Part shown: positions 1 to 8,086 of the stretch, piece by piece
How the letters are laid out: the number at the start of each line of letters is the position of its first letter
Numbering within the stretch: the stretch's first letter is position 1
Assembly (NCBI GenBank): GCA_937927195.1
Contig: CALBCY010000129.1
Coordinates: 1 to 32,693 of the forward strand
Length of the DNA stretch: 32,693 bases
Origin: an uncultured Chitinophagales bacterium
GTDB taxonomy: Bacteria; Bacteroidota; Bacteroidia; Chitinophagales; UBA2359
Direction of reading: 5' to 3'
Position numbers and translations under genes: made by a program
The notes under the pieces: model-generated
Databases searched by the model: none
Seen by the model: the letters and a program-made list of their open reading frames with translations, nothing else
What the model was told of the DNA's origin: nothing

Positions 1-2
1 AA

Positions 3-77
3 CCTCCGTTTTTGTATTTCTTCATTCGAAAAGTTTTGTTGGAAAAGTTTTATGCGGTAAATGAAAAGTGGGAGTAG
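3..77 (+). CDS. 3' end of an unidentified gene (partial)
   Basis: Frame 3 is open from the window edge to a TAG at 75-77 and reads as 24 residues with a hydrophobic, helical character, ending in ..FYAVNEKWE. It ends 37 nt before the chosen nadD start, which fits an upstream gene in the same operon. In many Bacteroidota nadD follows gmk, but these residues do not clearly match a guanylate kinase C-terminus. The other two forward frames are also open for part of this stretch, so the call rests only on composition and position. No function is assigned. Confidence 0.3.
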   Translation, partial: PPFLYFFIRKVLLEKFYAVNEKWE

Positions 78-114
78 TTTGAATGTTCCACTTAAACATT
101 ATTACTTTTGGCTT

Positions 115-690
115 ATGATTAAAACTGCTTTGTATTTTGGATCTTTTAATCCGGTTCATGTTGGTCATCTAATAATTGCAGAGAGCATTCTGGATAGTAC
201 AGAAATAGATGAAGTTTGGATGGTGGTTTCTCCATTGAATCCTTTTAAGGAAAAAAAAGGGCTTTTGGACCACAGGAAAAGGTTGGAGTTGATTGAAATG
301 GCAACCAGAAGTAATTCAAGGGTCTTTGGGAGCGATATAGAGTTCGATTTGCCCATTCCTTCCTATACAATCGATACATTGGCCCATTTAAAGAAAAAAG
401 GGCTTAAAAGGGCCTTTTCTGTGATAATGGGAGAGGACAATCTGCAGGGTTTGCACAAGTGGAAGAATTATGAAGAGTTAATTAGTGAACATGATGTGTA
501 TGTCTATCCACGGCTAGGTTATGAAACGGATAATTTAAAAGAAGTAAGCAGTATTAAAAGGGTGAAAGCGCCCATTATAGAGATTTCTTCTACAGCTATA
601 AGGCAACGGATAAAAGAAGGGGGATCAATTAAGTATTTGACCTTGGAGAGGGTAGAGCAGAGAATTTTAGAAGAAGGTTGGTATAAATGA
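115..690 (+). CDS. nadD: Nicotinate-nucleotide adenylyltransferase
   Basis: NadD joins nicotinate mononucleotide and ATP to give deamido-NAD, a late step of NAD synthesis in the cytoplasm. The protein of 191 residues has the nucleotidyltransferase signature near its N-terminus (YFGSFNPVHVGH, with the HxGH ATP-binding motif) and the C-terminal ISSTAIR motif that contacts the phosphates. The length is normal for the family. An in-frame ATG lies at 61, but the 18 extra residues have no family counterpart and overlap the preceding reading frame, so the ATG at 115 (MIKTALYFGS) is preferred. A hairpin just past the stop serves mainly the convergent gene. Confidence 0.93.
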   Translation: MIKTALYFGSFNPVHVGHLIIAESILDSTEIDEVWMVVSPLNPFKEKKGLLDHRKRLELIEMATRSNSRVFGSDIEFDLPIPSYTIDTLAHLKKKGLKRAFSVIMGEDNLQGLHKWKNYEELISEHDVYVYPRLGYETDNLKEVSSIKRVKAPIIEISSTAIRQRIKEGGSIKYLTLERVEQRILEEGWYK

Positions 691-727
691 AAAATGCCCT
701 CTGGCACATGTGCTCAGAGGACATTTG
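691..727 (-). terminator. Hairpin terminator of the thioredoxin-fold gene
   Basis: The arms AAATG-CCTCTG (692-696, 698-703) and CAGAGG-CATTT (715-720, 722-726) pair, with one mismatch (697/721), around a loop holding the 10-bp palindrome GCACATGTGC (704-713). Read on the minus strand the stem is followed by a short T run, so it best fits termination of the gene ending at 762. On the plus strand there is no T tract, so any effect on nadD would be weaker. Confidence 0.6.
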
Positions 728-761
728 GGAAAACAACTACTCGCTTTATTACTTATCTTTT

Positions 762-1934
762 CTATTTTAGATAAGCTATTTGTTTTAAAAGAACTTGACA
801 CTCTTTTACGTCAATTCTTTCAAATTGGGCTCTTTGAAAGGCTTTTTGAGCAATTTTCTCAGCTTTAACATACTTTTCTTGTTTAATTAAGATTATTGCA
901 TAATTGTAGTAATAATCATAAGTCATGTATTGTTTGCTCAGTTTCTTAGCCCATTTCTCAGCCATTTTAAGGTTTTTTCTATCACTCGTGTTTTCAACAA
1001 TCGTTTCACCTGCTGTTATTATCAACGTCGCATTAGGCTCAAAAGTTCGATTTATGTAATTCTTAACAGATTTTGAGTATAAGCCCCAGTTATTGGTGCC
1101 CTGATGGTATTTTAATTCCAAATTTAATATTTCACTCGCTTTGTTAATGTTGTCTAAGTCGGAAACAATATTTATAGTTTTTTCAAATAACTGATCATTT
1201 GCACTTAAAATTGCCTCTTCTATGGCAAAACTTGAAGCTTGCATCAATTGACTGTTGATTTTGTCTTCTCCAAAAGCTTTAATGAATGATTCTTTGTTGT
1301 CTAAAAGGATGTCCACTTTATTAGAGTTGAAATTGCTAGCGCCATTAAAAACCTCTTCAAGATAAGAACTGGAATTGGTAATCGCATTTTCGGTTAACTT
1401 GATTTCTTCATTTTTCAAAAACTTTGAATCAAAATGAATTTTGGCATTTAACTTATCCAAAACAAGAGACGGCTCATTTCTAGAGGAGGCTAACAACATT
1501 TCATTGTTGTACTTTTCTAGGGCTTCAGCTCCTAGGGATAATACCTCACGATATGATTTTCCACCATTGGATCTTGTTATAATATCACCACCGGCAGGAT
1601 TGATAAATAGAAGGTCTGGAATACCTTCTACAGAGTAAACCAAATTGAATATACTTCCGATTTTACTCTGCATATCAACTTTGAAATTAACAAAATTTTC
1701 ATTGAAATATTGGGCAACTTCTGGCTTCGGAAAAACTTCAGAATCCATCATTCTGCAAGGCATGCAATAGGATGCATAAGTCTTTACGAATATCGGAAGA
1801 TTCTTTTCGCGTGCCTCTTCCAGGACTTCATCCCATGAGGCATTTTTGAAATTTAAACCTGAACTGGCAGATAGTGTTTGAATGTTTGCGCACATCAAAA
1901 AGATGGCAATCTTAAGGATTAAAAGAGTTCTCAT
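762..1934 (-). CDS. Secreted thioredoxin-fold protein with CMPC motif
   Basis: A protein of 390 residues. Residues 1-22 form a signal peptide with a hydrophobic core, so it probably acts in the periplasm. Residues about 33-130 resemble the thioredoxin_7/DUF255-like fold: ..LPIFVKTYASYCMPCRMMD.. with a redox-type C57-M-P-C60 pair, then a segment (VEGIPDLLFIN) holding the cis-proline-type position. The remaining 250 residues look helical, possibly TPR-like near the end, and resemble nothing I can name. Proteins of this type in Bacteroidota are thought to be thiol oxidoreductases or stress-linked factors; the substrate is unknown. The frame opens at 1976, but ATG 1934 sits directly before the signal peptide and is the better start. 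The gene stands alone on the minus strand, with a hairpin terminator at 691-727 and a perfect palindrome about 170 bp upstream. Confidence 0.75.
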   Translation of the reverse strand: MRTLLILKIAIFLMCANIQTLSASSGLNFKNASWDEVLEEAREKNLPIFVKTYASYCMPCRMMDSEVFPKPEVAQYFNENFVNFKVDMQSKIGSIFNLVYSVEGIPDLLFINPAGGDIITRSNGGKSYREVLSLGAEALEKYNNEMLLASSRNEPSLVLDKLNAKIHFDSKFLKNEEIKLTENAITNSSSYLEEVFNGASNFNSNKVDILLDNKESFIKAFGEDKINSQLMQASSFAIEEAILSANDQLFEKTINIVSDLDNINKASEILNLELKYHQGTNNWGLYSKSVKNYINRTFEPNATLIITAGETIVENTSDRKNLKMAEKWAKKLSKQYMTYDYYYNYAIILIKQEKYVKAEKIAQKAFQRAQFERIDVKECQVLLKQIAYLK

Positions 1935-2102
1935 AACTTCACAGTTTATTCTATAAATAATTGAATTACTTGGCATTAACTCTTAACGCAAAGAGCGTGC
2001 CAAAAAATAAAATTGCGAATTGCTATGAAAAATAAATGTTTTAAATAATTGATTTAGTGATAATTACATATATAATAATGCGTAAAATCATAATTCCTGG
2101 TC

Positions 2103-2124
2103 TTTGTCTGAAATTTCAGACAAA
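2103..2124. promoter_or_regulatory. Perfect 22-bp palindrome, operator-like
   Basis: TTTGTCTGAAA is followed with no spacer by its exact reverse complement. It lies in the 229-bp gap between the start of the thioredoxin-fold gene (1934) and the TPM gene terminator (2164-2200). A zero-spacer dyad is poor as an RNA hairpin but typical of a site for a dimeric regulator. The only gene start in this gap is the thioredoxin-fold gene, so it would be the target. No regulator is identified. Confidence 0.45.
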
Positions 2125-2163
2125 CTGTTGAAGGCTTATGAATCTGTTGAAATGATAGGACAA

Positions 2164-2200
2164 AAAAAGCCAGACTTGCAAAATGCAAGTCTGGCTTTTT
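2164..2200 (-). terminator. Strong bidirectional intrinsic terminator
   Basis: A 17-bp perfect stem (2164-2180 with 2184-2200, core GCCAGACTTGC) closes a 3-nt loop and has A runs and T runs on the two sides. It lies 20 nt past the stop of the minus-strand TPM gene at 2221, which it most likely terminates. Confidence 0.9.
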
Positions 2201-2220
2201 ATATTTTTTGATTATTTTTT

Positions 2221-3069
2221 TTACCAACTTCCTGTAGCGCCACCGCCACCAAAGCTTCCTCCGCCGAAGCCACCAAATCCGCCGCCGCCACCACCGCCGC
2301 TGAATCCGCCGCCGCCGCTTCTGCGGCCTCCAAATCCTCCACTTCCTCTTGAGAAATCTCTCCATCCAAATCCACCACCGCCTGGAATGATAATAACATT
2401 TCTACCTCTCCTTCTTGGTGGAACTCTGTTGTGTTTTCCATCTCCAGTATATGTCGTCGGAGGACGATTGTTTTTTCCTCCAAACAATATTGAAATAACA
2501 ACGATTGCAATAAAGAATGCAAGAATCATCAATAAAGGGCTAGGAATGCCAAGTGGCTCTTCTGCTGTTTGAGGATTGTCATTCTTGAACTCGCCAAGTA
2601 AATATCCCTTTACTTTATCTACAGCCGCATTAATTCCATCATAAAACTTTCCCCTTTTGAACTGAGGAACAATATCTTCATTGACAATTCTATTGGCAAT
2701 AACATCAGGAATGGTTCCTTCTAAACCATAACCCGTCCTAATCGTTACTTTCCGATCTTTCATCGAAGTAAGAATGATCATTCCATTGTCTTTTCCTTTT
2801 TGACCAACTCCCCATTTTTCCCCAATGTCTTCAGCATATTCCTCTATAGATGCGCCATTTAGTGATTCAATACTTACAACAACAATTTGTGTAGAAGTCT
2901 TTTTGTTGTAATCAATGAGTTTTCTTTCCATCTCAGCAACTTCTCTTGCAGAAAATACATTTGCAAAATCATTTACCAGTTTTGGAGGATTTGGTCGATC
3001 CGGCACTCCTTGCGCGAAAACTGAAATGCCTATAAATATTGCGAATAAAAATACTATTATATGCTTCAT
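2221..3069 (-). CDS. TPM-domain membrane protein with glycine-rich tail
   Basis: A 282-residue protein of the YgcG/TPM family (Pfam TPM_phosphatase, formerly DUF477). Order: signal peptide (1-20), TPM domain (about 30-160, with LVNDFANVFS and a ..KDNGMIIL..GYGLEG.. core), one membrane helix (about 178-197), a short basic stretch, then a tail from about 229 to the end made almost entirely of Gly, Phe and Ser, as is usual for the family. TPM domains have been tied to acid phosphatase activity in plants and to photosystem II repair; the bacterial role is not settled. The stop of the second TPM gene lies only 23 bp upstream, so the two are surely one operon. The glycine-rich region yields long but meaningless open frames on both strands. 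Confidence 0.9.
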   Translation of the reverse strand: MKHIIVFLFAIFIGISVFAQGVPDRPNPPKLVNDFANVFSAREVAEMERKLIDYNKKTSTQIVVVSIESLNGASIEEYAEDIGEKWGVGQKGKDNGMIILTSMKDRKVTIRTGYGLEGTIPDVIANRIVNEDIVPQFKRGKFYDGINAAVDKVKGYLLGEFKNDNPQTAEEPLGIPSPLLMILAFFIAIVVISILFGGKNNRPPTTYTGDGKHNRVPPRRRGRNVIIIPGGGGFGWRDFSRGSGGFGGRRSGGGGFSGGGGGGGFGGFGGGSFGGGGATGSW

Positions 3070-3092
3070 TACTTAAATGTCTAATTTTGAAA

Positions 3093-3530
3093 TTAACCAA
3101 AGGAGATCTCGTCCGATAATTCATTCTGGTCACCACTGTCGTATGGAAAATGCTTTTTTAAGCTTTGGCCCATTATCCCAATACCGTCAACAATACCATC
3201 AACAAGCGCTTCCTTTTTGAAATGTTCCTCCATTTTGTCTTTGGCCTTGTCCCAAAAACCTTCTGGTATCACGGCGTTTATGCCATTGTCTCCAATAATA
3301 GCAAATATATGATCCTTAAGTGCAATGTAAATCAATGCACCATTTCGCAGTTCTGTTTTATGCATTTCAAGCTTAGCAAAAACTTCAGCTGTTCTATCCA
3401 ATAAGTCTATAAAACAGTGATCTTCTATATGAACTTTGATTTCGCCAGACGTTTCTCTTTCTGCATCCTTGATTGCTTCAATAATTCGTGCTTCTTCAGC
3501 ATCCGTAAAAAAGGTATTTTTCTTTGCCAT
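3093..3530 (-). CDS. Soluble TPM-domain protein
   Basis: A 145-residue protein made of a single TPM domain, with no signal peptide or membrane segment. Visible family features are the N-terminal helix (FFTDAEEARIIEAIKDAE), the strand after GEIKVHIE, and ..ALKDHIFAIIGDNGIN... It is the first gene of a two-gene operon with the membrane TPM protein. In Bacteroidota such a TPM-TPM pair commonly follows lemA; here the 362 bp upstream carry no lemA. The products probably work at the inner membrane, one on each side, but that is inference from topology. Confidence 0.88.
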   Translation of the reverse strand: MAKKNTFFTDAEEARIIEAIKDAERETSGEIKVHIEDHCFIDLLDRTAEVFAKLEMHKTELRNGALIYIALKDHIFAIIGDNGINAVIPEGFWDKAKDKMEEHFKKEALVDGIVDGIGIMGQSLKKHFPYDSGDQNELSDEISFG

Positions 3531-3892
3531 TCTATATTATATACGAAGAGTAATTGAAAAAAATTCAATGATTTGCTTTCACAATGGTAAAATAAGAAGT
3601 TTATAACGTTCCAAATGGCTTTATGACAAAATAAATACCAAAGGAAAGCAATCGATAAACGGAAAATTCAACAAAATGAAATTACAGATTTTACTTGAGT
3701 TTCACTATTATCTGATCCTAAGACTATTCAGAAGTTAAAGGGAGACAAAAAAATATTGTTTCTTAACCTTTTTAAAGGATTTATCCTTTGCTTTTTAAAA
3801 GTAGCGAAAGGTATTATTGTGAAATGAAGATTGAATTGATTGCTTTAATATGCGACCGACGCTTGGTACGATGCGAAACCCAATGTCCGTAT
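3531..3892. other. Intergenic region between uvrA and the TPM operon
   Basis: No convincing gene in 362 bp. It must hold the promoter of the TPM operon and the 3' end of the uvrA transcript, both on the minus strand. The only structure I can point to is a short inverted repeat AAAGGAT-TT-ATCCTTT at 3774-3789. There is no clear intrinsic terminator for uvrA and no recognisable remnant of lemA. Confidence 0.5.
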
Positions 3893-6682
3893 TTACAATT
3901 TACCTTTTAAAAATTCAGCAGTATGAGATTTTTTAACTTTGCAGAGTCCTGCAGGCGGTCCTTGATATAAGAGGTTGCCTCCACCAATCCCTCCGTCAGG
4001 TCCCAAATCAATTAACCAATCCGCACATTTTATGACATCAATATTGTGTTCTATGATTACAACTGTGTGTCCTTTGTCAACTAAAGCGTTGAACGCTTTT
4101 AACAATGTTTCAATGTCATTAAAATGAAGTCCCGTTGTCGGTTCGTCAAAAATGAAAAAGACTTTACCACTGGATTTCCCTTTGGTTAAAAAAGAAGCCA
4201 ATTTTACCCGCTGTGCTTCACCACCACTTAAGGTGCTGGAGGATTGTCCCAATTTCACATAGCCAAGGCCCACTTCATTCAAGGCCATCAGCGGCTTCAA
4301 AACATCTTTGCGATCTTTGAAATAATCAAGAGATTCTTCAACCGTCAAATCAAGAACATCTGTAATGGTTTTGTTTTGAAATTTGATGTCCATAATTTCA
4401 GGTTTGAATCTCTTACCATTACAAGATTCGCAAATAAGACGGACATCAGCAAGGAACTGCATTTCAACAACAACTTCTCCATCTCCCTTGCAAGTTTCAC
4501 ATCTACCTCCCTCAATATTGAAAGAAAAGTATCCTGGTTTGTATCCTCTTGCTTTTGAAAGTTTATGCTCCGCAAACATGCTTCTTATTCCATCATAAGC
4601 TTTAACGTAAGTGACAGGATTTGACCTTGAAGAACGGCCCAATGGGTTTTGATCAATCATTTCAACCTGAGCAACGGCAGAATAGTCTCCTTTGATTTCT
4701 GAGAAGCTTGCATCATTCATGTCTTTACCGTTTATTTTGCGCTGAAGAGCTGGGTAAAGAATGTTTTTGATCAAAGTAGTTTTTCCAGAACCACTCACAC
4801 CACTGACAACTGTAATTGAATTCAATGGAAATTTTACATCAATGTTTTTAAGGTTGTGTTTTTTCGCTCCAGTTATTTCAATGTAATTAATGCCTTTCCT
4901 CCTGTGTTCTGGAAGCGGGATTGTTTTCTTCCCACTTAAGAATTTTCCAGTCAAACTGTTTTTGTCTTTTAAAATCTTTTTGGCAGGACCACTAAAAATG
5001 ACTTCACCACCCAGCCTTCCTGCCAAGGGCCCAATGTCAACCAAATGATCAGCCGCACGAATGATTTCTTCTTCATGTTCCACAACAACAACTGTGTTTC
5101 CTAGCTCTTTAAGTATGTTTAAAACCTTGATCAGTCTCTGAGTGTCTCTAGGATGCAAACCTATGCTAGGCTCGTCAAGTATGTACATAGAACTTGTTAA
5201 ATTGCTTCCCAGGGTTCTGGTTAAATTTATCCTTTGGGTTTCACCACCAGATAAAGTACTTGATAACCGATTTAAGTTCAAATAGCCTAGACCAACATCC
5301 AACATGAATTGGAGTCTGTTATTAATTTCAACCAACAACCTTTTTGCAATTGTTTGATCGTGTTTGGACAATTTTAGCTTTTTGAAAAAAGCTTGGTTTT
5401 CATCTATAGGACTTAGTATGATGTCCAAGATAGAATGCCCTTTTATCTTGACATAGTTGGCATCCATCCTCAACCTGGTGGTTTTGCATTCAGGGCATGT
5501 GGTTTTACCTCTGTATCTGGAAAGCATTACCCTGTATTGAATTTTATAGGAATTGGACTCTACCATTTCAAAAAAACTGTCAATGCCATCAAAGTATTTG
5601 TTTCCAGTCCAAAGTAGTGCACGTTCTTTTTCAGTCAATTCGCAAATCGGTCGATGTATTGGGAAATCAAATTGGGAAGCGACATTTACCAACTGATCTT
5701 TCCACTTGCTCATTTTTTCTCCTTTCCAAGCCGCAATCCCATTGTTGAAAACAGAAAGGTTTTCGTCAGGAATTACAAGTCGCGGATCTATTCCGATAAC
5801 TGAACCAAAGCCTTCACATTTTTTGCAAGCTCCATATGGATTGTTAAAATTAAAAAAGGCAGGATTGGGTTCTTCAAATTTCATTCCATCCAATTCAAAG
5901 CGATTGGAGAAGTTAACAAACTTATTATTGTCCATTAAAAATAAAATGCAATCTCCGCCACTTTCAATAAAGGCCGTTTGAACAGAATCGGCTGTTCTGT
6001 TTTTCAAGGATTCATCTTCTTTAACAACAAGTCTGTCAATTAGAAGGAATACCTTTTTACTTTTTCCTAATTGTGAAGGTTTTAAATCTTCAATGAAAAA
6101 CAATTCTTTATCGACGAGTAGTCTGGAATAGCCTTTTTGTAAAAGTAAATCTAGTTGGCCTTGAATTTTACTTTTCGTTTCAATCACAAAAGGAACCAGA
6201 ATCTGAATTTTAGACCCAAGCTCTTGCGCAAAAACGAAATCTACCACATCGGTGACCCGATGTCTTTTAACTTCTTTGCCACTAATAGGAGAAATGGTTT
6301 TGCCTATTCTTGCAAACAGCAAACGCAAATAATCATAAATTTCAGTTAAGGTACCAACGGTTGAACGGCTATTTCTTGTCGATACTTTTTGTTCGATGGC
6401 AATGGCTGGACAAATACCTTTGATATAATCCACATCAGGCTTTTGCATTCTGCTAAGAAACTGTCTTGCATAAGAGGACAAACTTTCAACATAGCGTCGC
6501 TGACCTTCTGCATAAAGCGTATCAATTGTCAAGGACGATTTGCCAGAACCAGACACGCCAGTTATGACAATGAGCTGGTTTCTCGGCAAGGCAATGTCAA
6601 TATTTTTGAGATTATGCGTTCTGGCACCTTTGATAATTATGTATTGTCTGGGATCAAGAGATTCAACTTCATTGGACTTCAA
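3893..6682 (-). CDS. uvrA: Excinuclease ABC subunit A
   Basis: UvrA is the damage-sensing ATPase of nucleotide excision repair and loads UvrB on lesions. The protein has 929 residues, near the usual 940. It holds two ABC modules: Walker A GVSGSGKSS (42-50) and GVSGSGKTT; two signatures, LSGGETQRI and LSGGEAQRV; Walker B ILDEPSIGLHP and IFDEPTTGLHF. The C-terminal zinc finger is complete (GGRCETCKGDG ... CESCNGKR). The first zinc finger keeps only its second Cys pair (ACKKCEGFG); the stretch that should hold the first pair reads FSNRFELDGMKFEEP. No ATG exists between the upstream in-frame stop and the conserved GARTHNLKNI motif, so TTG at 6682 is the likely start. A candidate -7 box lies 44 nt upstream. 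It appears to be a single-gene unit. Confidence 0.97.
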   Translation of the reverse strand: MKSNEVESLDPRQYIIIKGARTHNLKNIDIALPRNQLIVITGVSGSGKSSLTIDTLYAEGQRRYVESLSSYARQFLSRMQKPDVDYIKGICPAIAIEQKVSTRNSRSTVGTLTEIYDYLRLLFARIGKTISPISGKEVKRHRVTDVVDFVFAQELGSKIQILVPFVIETKSKIQGQLDLLLQKGYSRLLVDKELFFIEDLKPSQLGKSKKVFLLIDRLVVKEDESLKNRTADSVQTAFIESGGDCILFLMDNNKFVNFSNRFELDGMKFEEPNPAFFNFNNPYGACKKCEGFGSVIGIDPRLVIPDENLSVFNNGIAAWKGEKMSKWKDQLVNVASQFDFPIHRPICELTEKERALLWTGNKYFDGIDSFFEMVESNSYKIQYRVMLSRYRGKTTCPECKTTRLRMDANYVKIKGHSILDIILSPIDENQAFFKKLKLSKHDQTIAKRLLVEINNRLQFMLDVGLGYLNLNRLSSTLSGGETQRINLTRTLGSNLTSSMYILDEPSIGLHPRDTQRLIKVLNILKELGNTVVVVEHEEEIIRAADHLVDIGPLAGRLGGEVIFSGPAKKILKDKNSLTGKFLSGKKTIPLPEHRRKGINYIEITGAKKHNLKNIDVKFPLNSITVVSGVSGSGKTTLIKNILYPALQRKINGKDMNDASFSEIKGDYSAVAQVEMIDQNPLGRSSRSNPVTYVKAYDGIRSMFAEHKLSKARGYKPGYFSFNIEGGRCETCKGDGEVVVEMQFLADVRLICESCNGKRFKPEIMDIKFQNKTITDVLDLTVEESLDYFKDRKDVLKPLMALNEVGLGYVKLGQSSSTLSGGEAQRVKLASFLTKGKSSGKVFFIFDEPTTGLHFNDIETLLKAFNALVDKGHTVVIIEHNIDVIKCADWLIDLGPDGGIGGGNLLYQGPPAGLCKVKKSHTAEFLKGKL

Positions 6683-6725
6683 GGCAAAGATTTTAGCTGT
6701 TAAACAGGTATTCTAAGAATTTCAA

Positions 6726-6733
6726 CAAATATA
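6726..6733 (-). promoter_or_regulatory. Candidate -7 box of uvrA
   Basis: On the minus strand this reads TATATTTG, matching the Bacteroidota -7 consensus TAnnTTTG. It lies 44 nt upstream of the TTG start. No good -33 TTG was found at the expected distance. Confidence 0.4.
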
Positions 6734-6966
6734 GAGCTTGCATGTTTAAATCCGCTATAGAGAATAAAAAGTGTTTGAGGAAAAAAAATAGCTGTGAAAA
6801 ATCCTAAAAAAACAGCAAAACATCTTTGCTTTTGACATTTTTTATAAAAAATCAAGAAACATTGTACCATACCGTGCGTAAAAACTAAGTGAACATTCGT
6901 TAAAATTATCTTAATAGCCTTTAACTATTGCATTTAACGGAAATTTATTTTAATTTTACACAACAT

Positions 6967-7001
6967 AGGGAAACAAGCAATTGTTCCCTGCCAATCTTGG
7001 C
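6967..7001 (+). promoter_or_regulatory. Tandem hairpins in the sigma factor leader
   Basis: AGGGAAACAA (6967-6976) pairs with TTGTTCCCT (6981-6989) with one bulged A, and immediately after it GCCAA (6990-6994) pairs with TTGGC (6997-7001). No T tract follows, so this is not a terminator. It may be leader RNA structure or a binding site; the role is unknown. Confidence 0.35.
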
Positions 7002-7074
7002 AAACAATTTTAAATTCAATATTATCGGTTCAGACTGTTACGCTTAAATAATTTATAGATAAAATAATAGAATT

Positions 7075-7653
7075 ATGCGTATGCAAGTCTTGAATGACAA
7101 AGAGCTCGTAAAGAGCTATGTCGCTGGTAATGAATTTGCTTTGGCTGAGCTTCTCAGACGTTATAAAAGCAATATTTACACTTCCATTTACTTATTTGTT
7201 AAGAACGAAGATCAAGCAGAAGATATTTTCCAAGATACTTTTGTTAAGATCATTGAGTCTTTGAAACGTGGTAAATACTATGAAGATGGGAAGTTTTTGC
7301 CTTGGGCGATGAGAATTGCTCGTAATCTTTGTATCGATAATTACCGTAAAAAAAGAAGAACTCCTTTAGTTGCTACATCTGATGAGTACGATATTTTTAG
7401 CATTTTGGAATACCATGCAGACAATGGTGAGGATAAAATGATAAAAGACCAGGCTCGCACCAAAGTTCGTGATTTAGTAGACCAACTTCCTGAAGAACAA
7501 AGAGAAGTTGTGATTCTTCGTCACTATGCTGACATGAGTTTCAAGGAAATTTCACAGATGACCAATGTTAGCATTAATACAGCTTTAGGACGTATGCGTT
7601 ATGCTTTGATCAATCTTCGTAAAATGATTGCAGAAAAAAGTGTAGTCTTTTAA
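7075..7653 (+). CDS. ECF-type RNA polymerase sigma-70 factor
   Basis: A 192-residue sigma factor of the RpoE/ECF type, which directs RNA polymerase to a set of promoters. Region 2 spans roughly residues 20-95 (LLRRYKSNIYTSIYLFVK, QAEDIFQDTFVKII, then FLPWAMRIARNLCIDNYRKKRR, the -10 recognition helix). Region 4 is at about 130-185 (LPEEQREVVILRHYADMSFKEISQM, helix-turn-helix NVSINTALGRMRYALINLRK). Regions 1 and 3 are missing, as expected. The start MRMQVLND fits the usual N-terminus; the second Met could also serve. No membrane anti-sigma gene follows; instead there is a strong terminator and then a 76-residue soluble protein. The long structured leader hints at control above the transcript start. 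Confidence 0.92.
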   Translation: MRMQVLNDKELVKSYVAGNEFALAELLRRYKSNIYTSIYLFVKNEDQAEDIFQDTFVKIIESLKRGKYYEDGKFLPWAMRIARNLCIDNYRKKRRTPLVATSDEYDIFSILEYHADNGEDKMIKDQARTKVRDLVDQLPEEQREVVILRHYADMSFKEISQMTNVSINTALGRMRYALINLRKMIAEKSVVF

Positions 7654-7698
7654 ATTAGAAAATATTCAACTATAGTGCGTGAAATTGCATGTACTGAC

Positions 7699-7738
7699 AA
7701 AAAAACGGACGCCTTTTACAAAAGGCGTCCGTTTTTTT
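7699..7738 (+). terminator. Intrinsic terminator after the sigma factor gene
   Basis: An 18-bp perfect stem (7699-7716 with 7721-7738, core CGGACGCC) with loop TACA and flanking A and T runs. It lies 46 nt past the sigma factor stop and could act in both directions. It separates the sigma factor from the next small gene. Confidence 0.92.
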
Positions 7739-7834
7739 ATATGTTAAAATTGAAATTTTATTGGATTTGAAAAATAAAATTTTAAAAGTGGCCGTTTTAA
7801 GGTTGATATTATTAATTAAGAATTAAAACTGCCT

Positions 7835-8065
7835 ATGAATTTAGATTTTACAAATGACCTTTTAAGACTAGCATATAAAGAAGTTAGTCCATTAAATTCT
7901 CTTCCAATCATAGAAGACATCGAAAATAATGAAGAAACTAAAAGAAGTTTCGACACAATTTCTGAGATGAAAAAAGAGCTTGACCTCTTGAAATGTAATC
8001 CCAGCGATGCCAGTATAGATTTTATACTGAAATACAGCCAAAAAAGAGGCCTTGTGGTTTCTTAG
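7835..8065 (+). CDS. Small soluble protein downstream of the sigma factor
   Basis: A 76-residue acidic protein with no signal peptide, membrane segment or cysteine pair. Two parts stand out: a helix around residues 35-52 (TKRSFDTISEMKKELDLL) and a C-terminal segment (NPSDASIDFILKYSQKRG). From memory, short proteins with a PSxxSxxxILxYS ending are found beside ECF sigma genes in several Bacteroidota, so it may belong to that group; this is recall, not a search result. It has its own strong terminator 22 nt after the stop, and another terminator separates it from the sigma gene, so it probably has its own promoter or depends on read-through. A link with sigma activity is inference from position only. 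Confidence 0.72.
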   Translation: MNLDFTNDLLRLAYKEVSPLNSLPIIEDIENNEETKRSFDTISEMKKELDLLKCNPSDASIDFILKYSQKRGLVVS

Positions 8066-8086
8066 TTGGTCCTAAGAATTTGGTTT

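Larger units (their letters stand above)
6683..7074. other. Divergent intergenic region of uvrA and the sigma factor gene
   Basis: A 392-bp AT-rich region with no gene. It carries the uvrA promoter (candidate -7 box at 6726-6733, minus strand) and the control region of the ECF sigma gene. A perfect but purely A/T palindrome lies at 6837-6852. Two adjacent hairpin-forming repeats occupy 6967-7001, about 75-110 nt before the sigma factor start. Confidence 0.5.

Noticed and set aside
2183-2572. Proline-rich open frame on the plus strand and Trp/Arg-rich frame on the minus strand (2054-2365)
   Set aside because: Both are shadows of the Gly-rich tail of the TPM protein; their composition is that of GGX codons read in other frames.
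3660-3740. Twenty-codon plus-strand frame (MKLQILLEF...) in the uvrA-TPM gap
   Set aside because: Too short, no lipobox or other feature, and no partner gene; considered as a lemA remnant and not supported.
6837-6852. Perfect 16-bp palindrome of A and T only
   Set aside because: Such runs are common by chance in AT-rich intergenic DNA.
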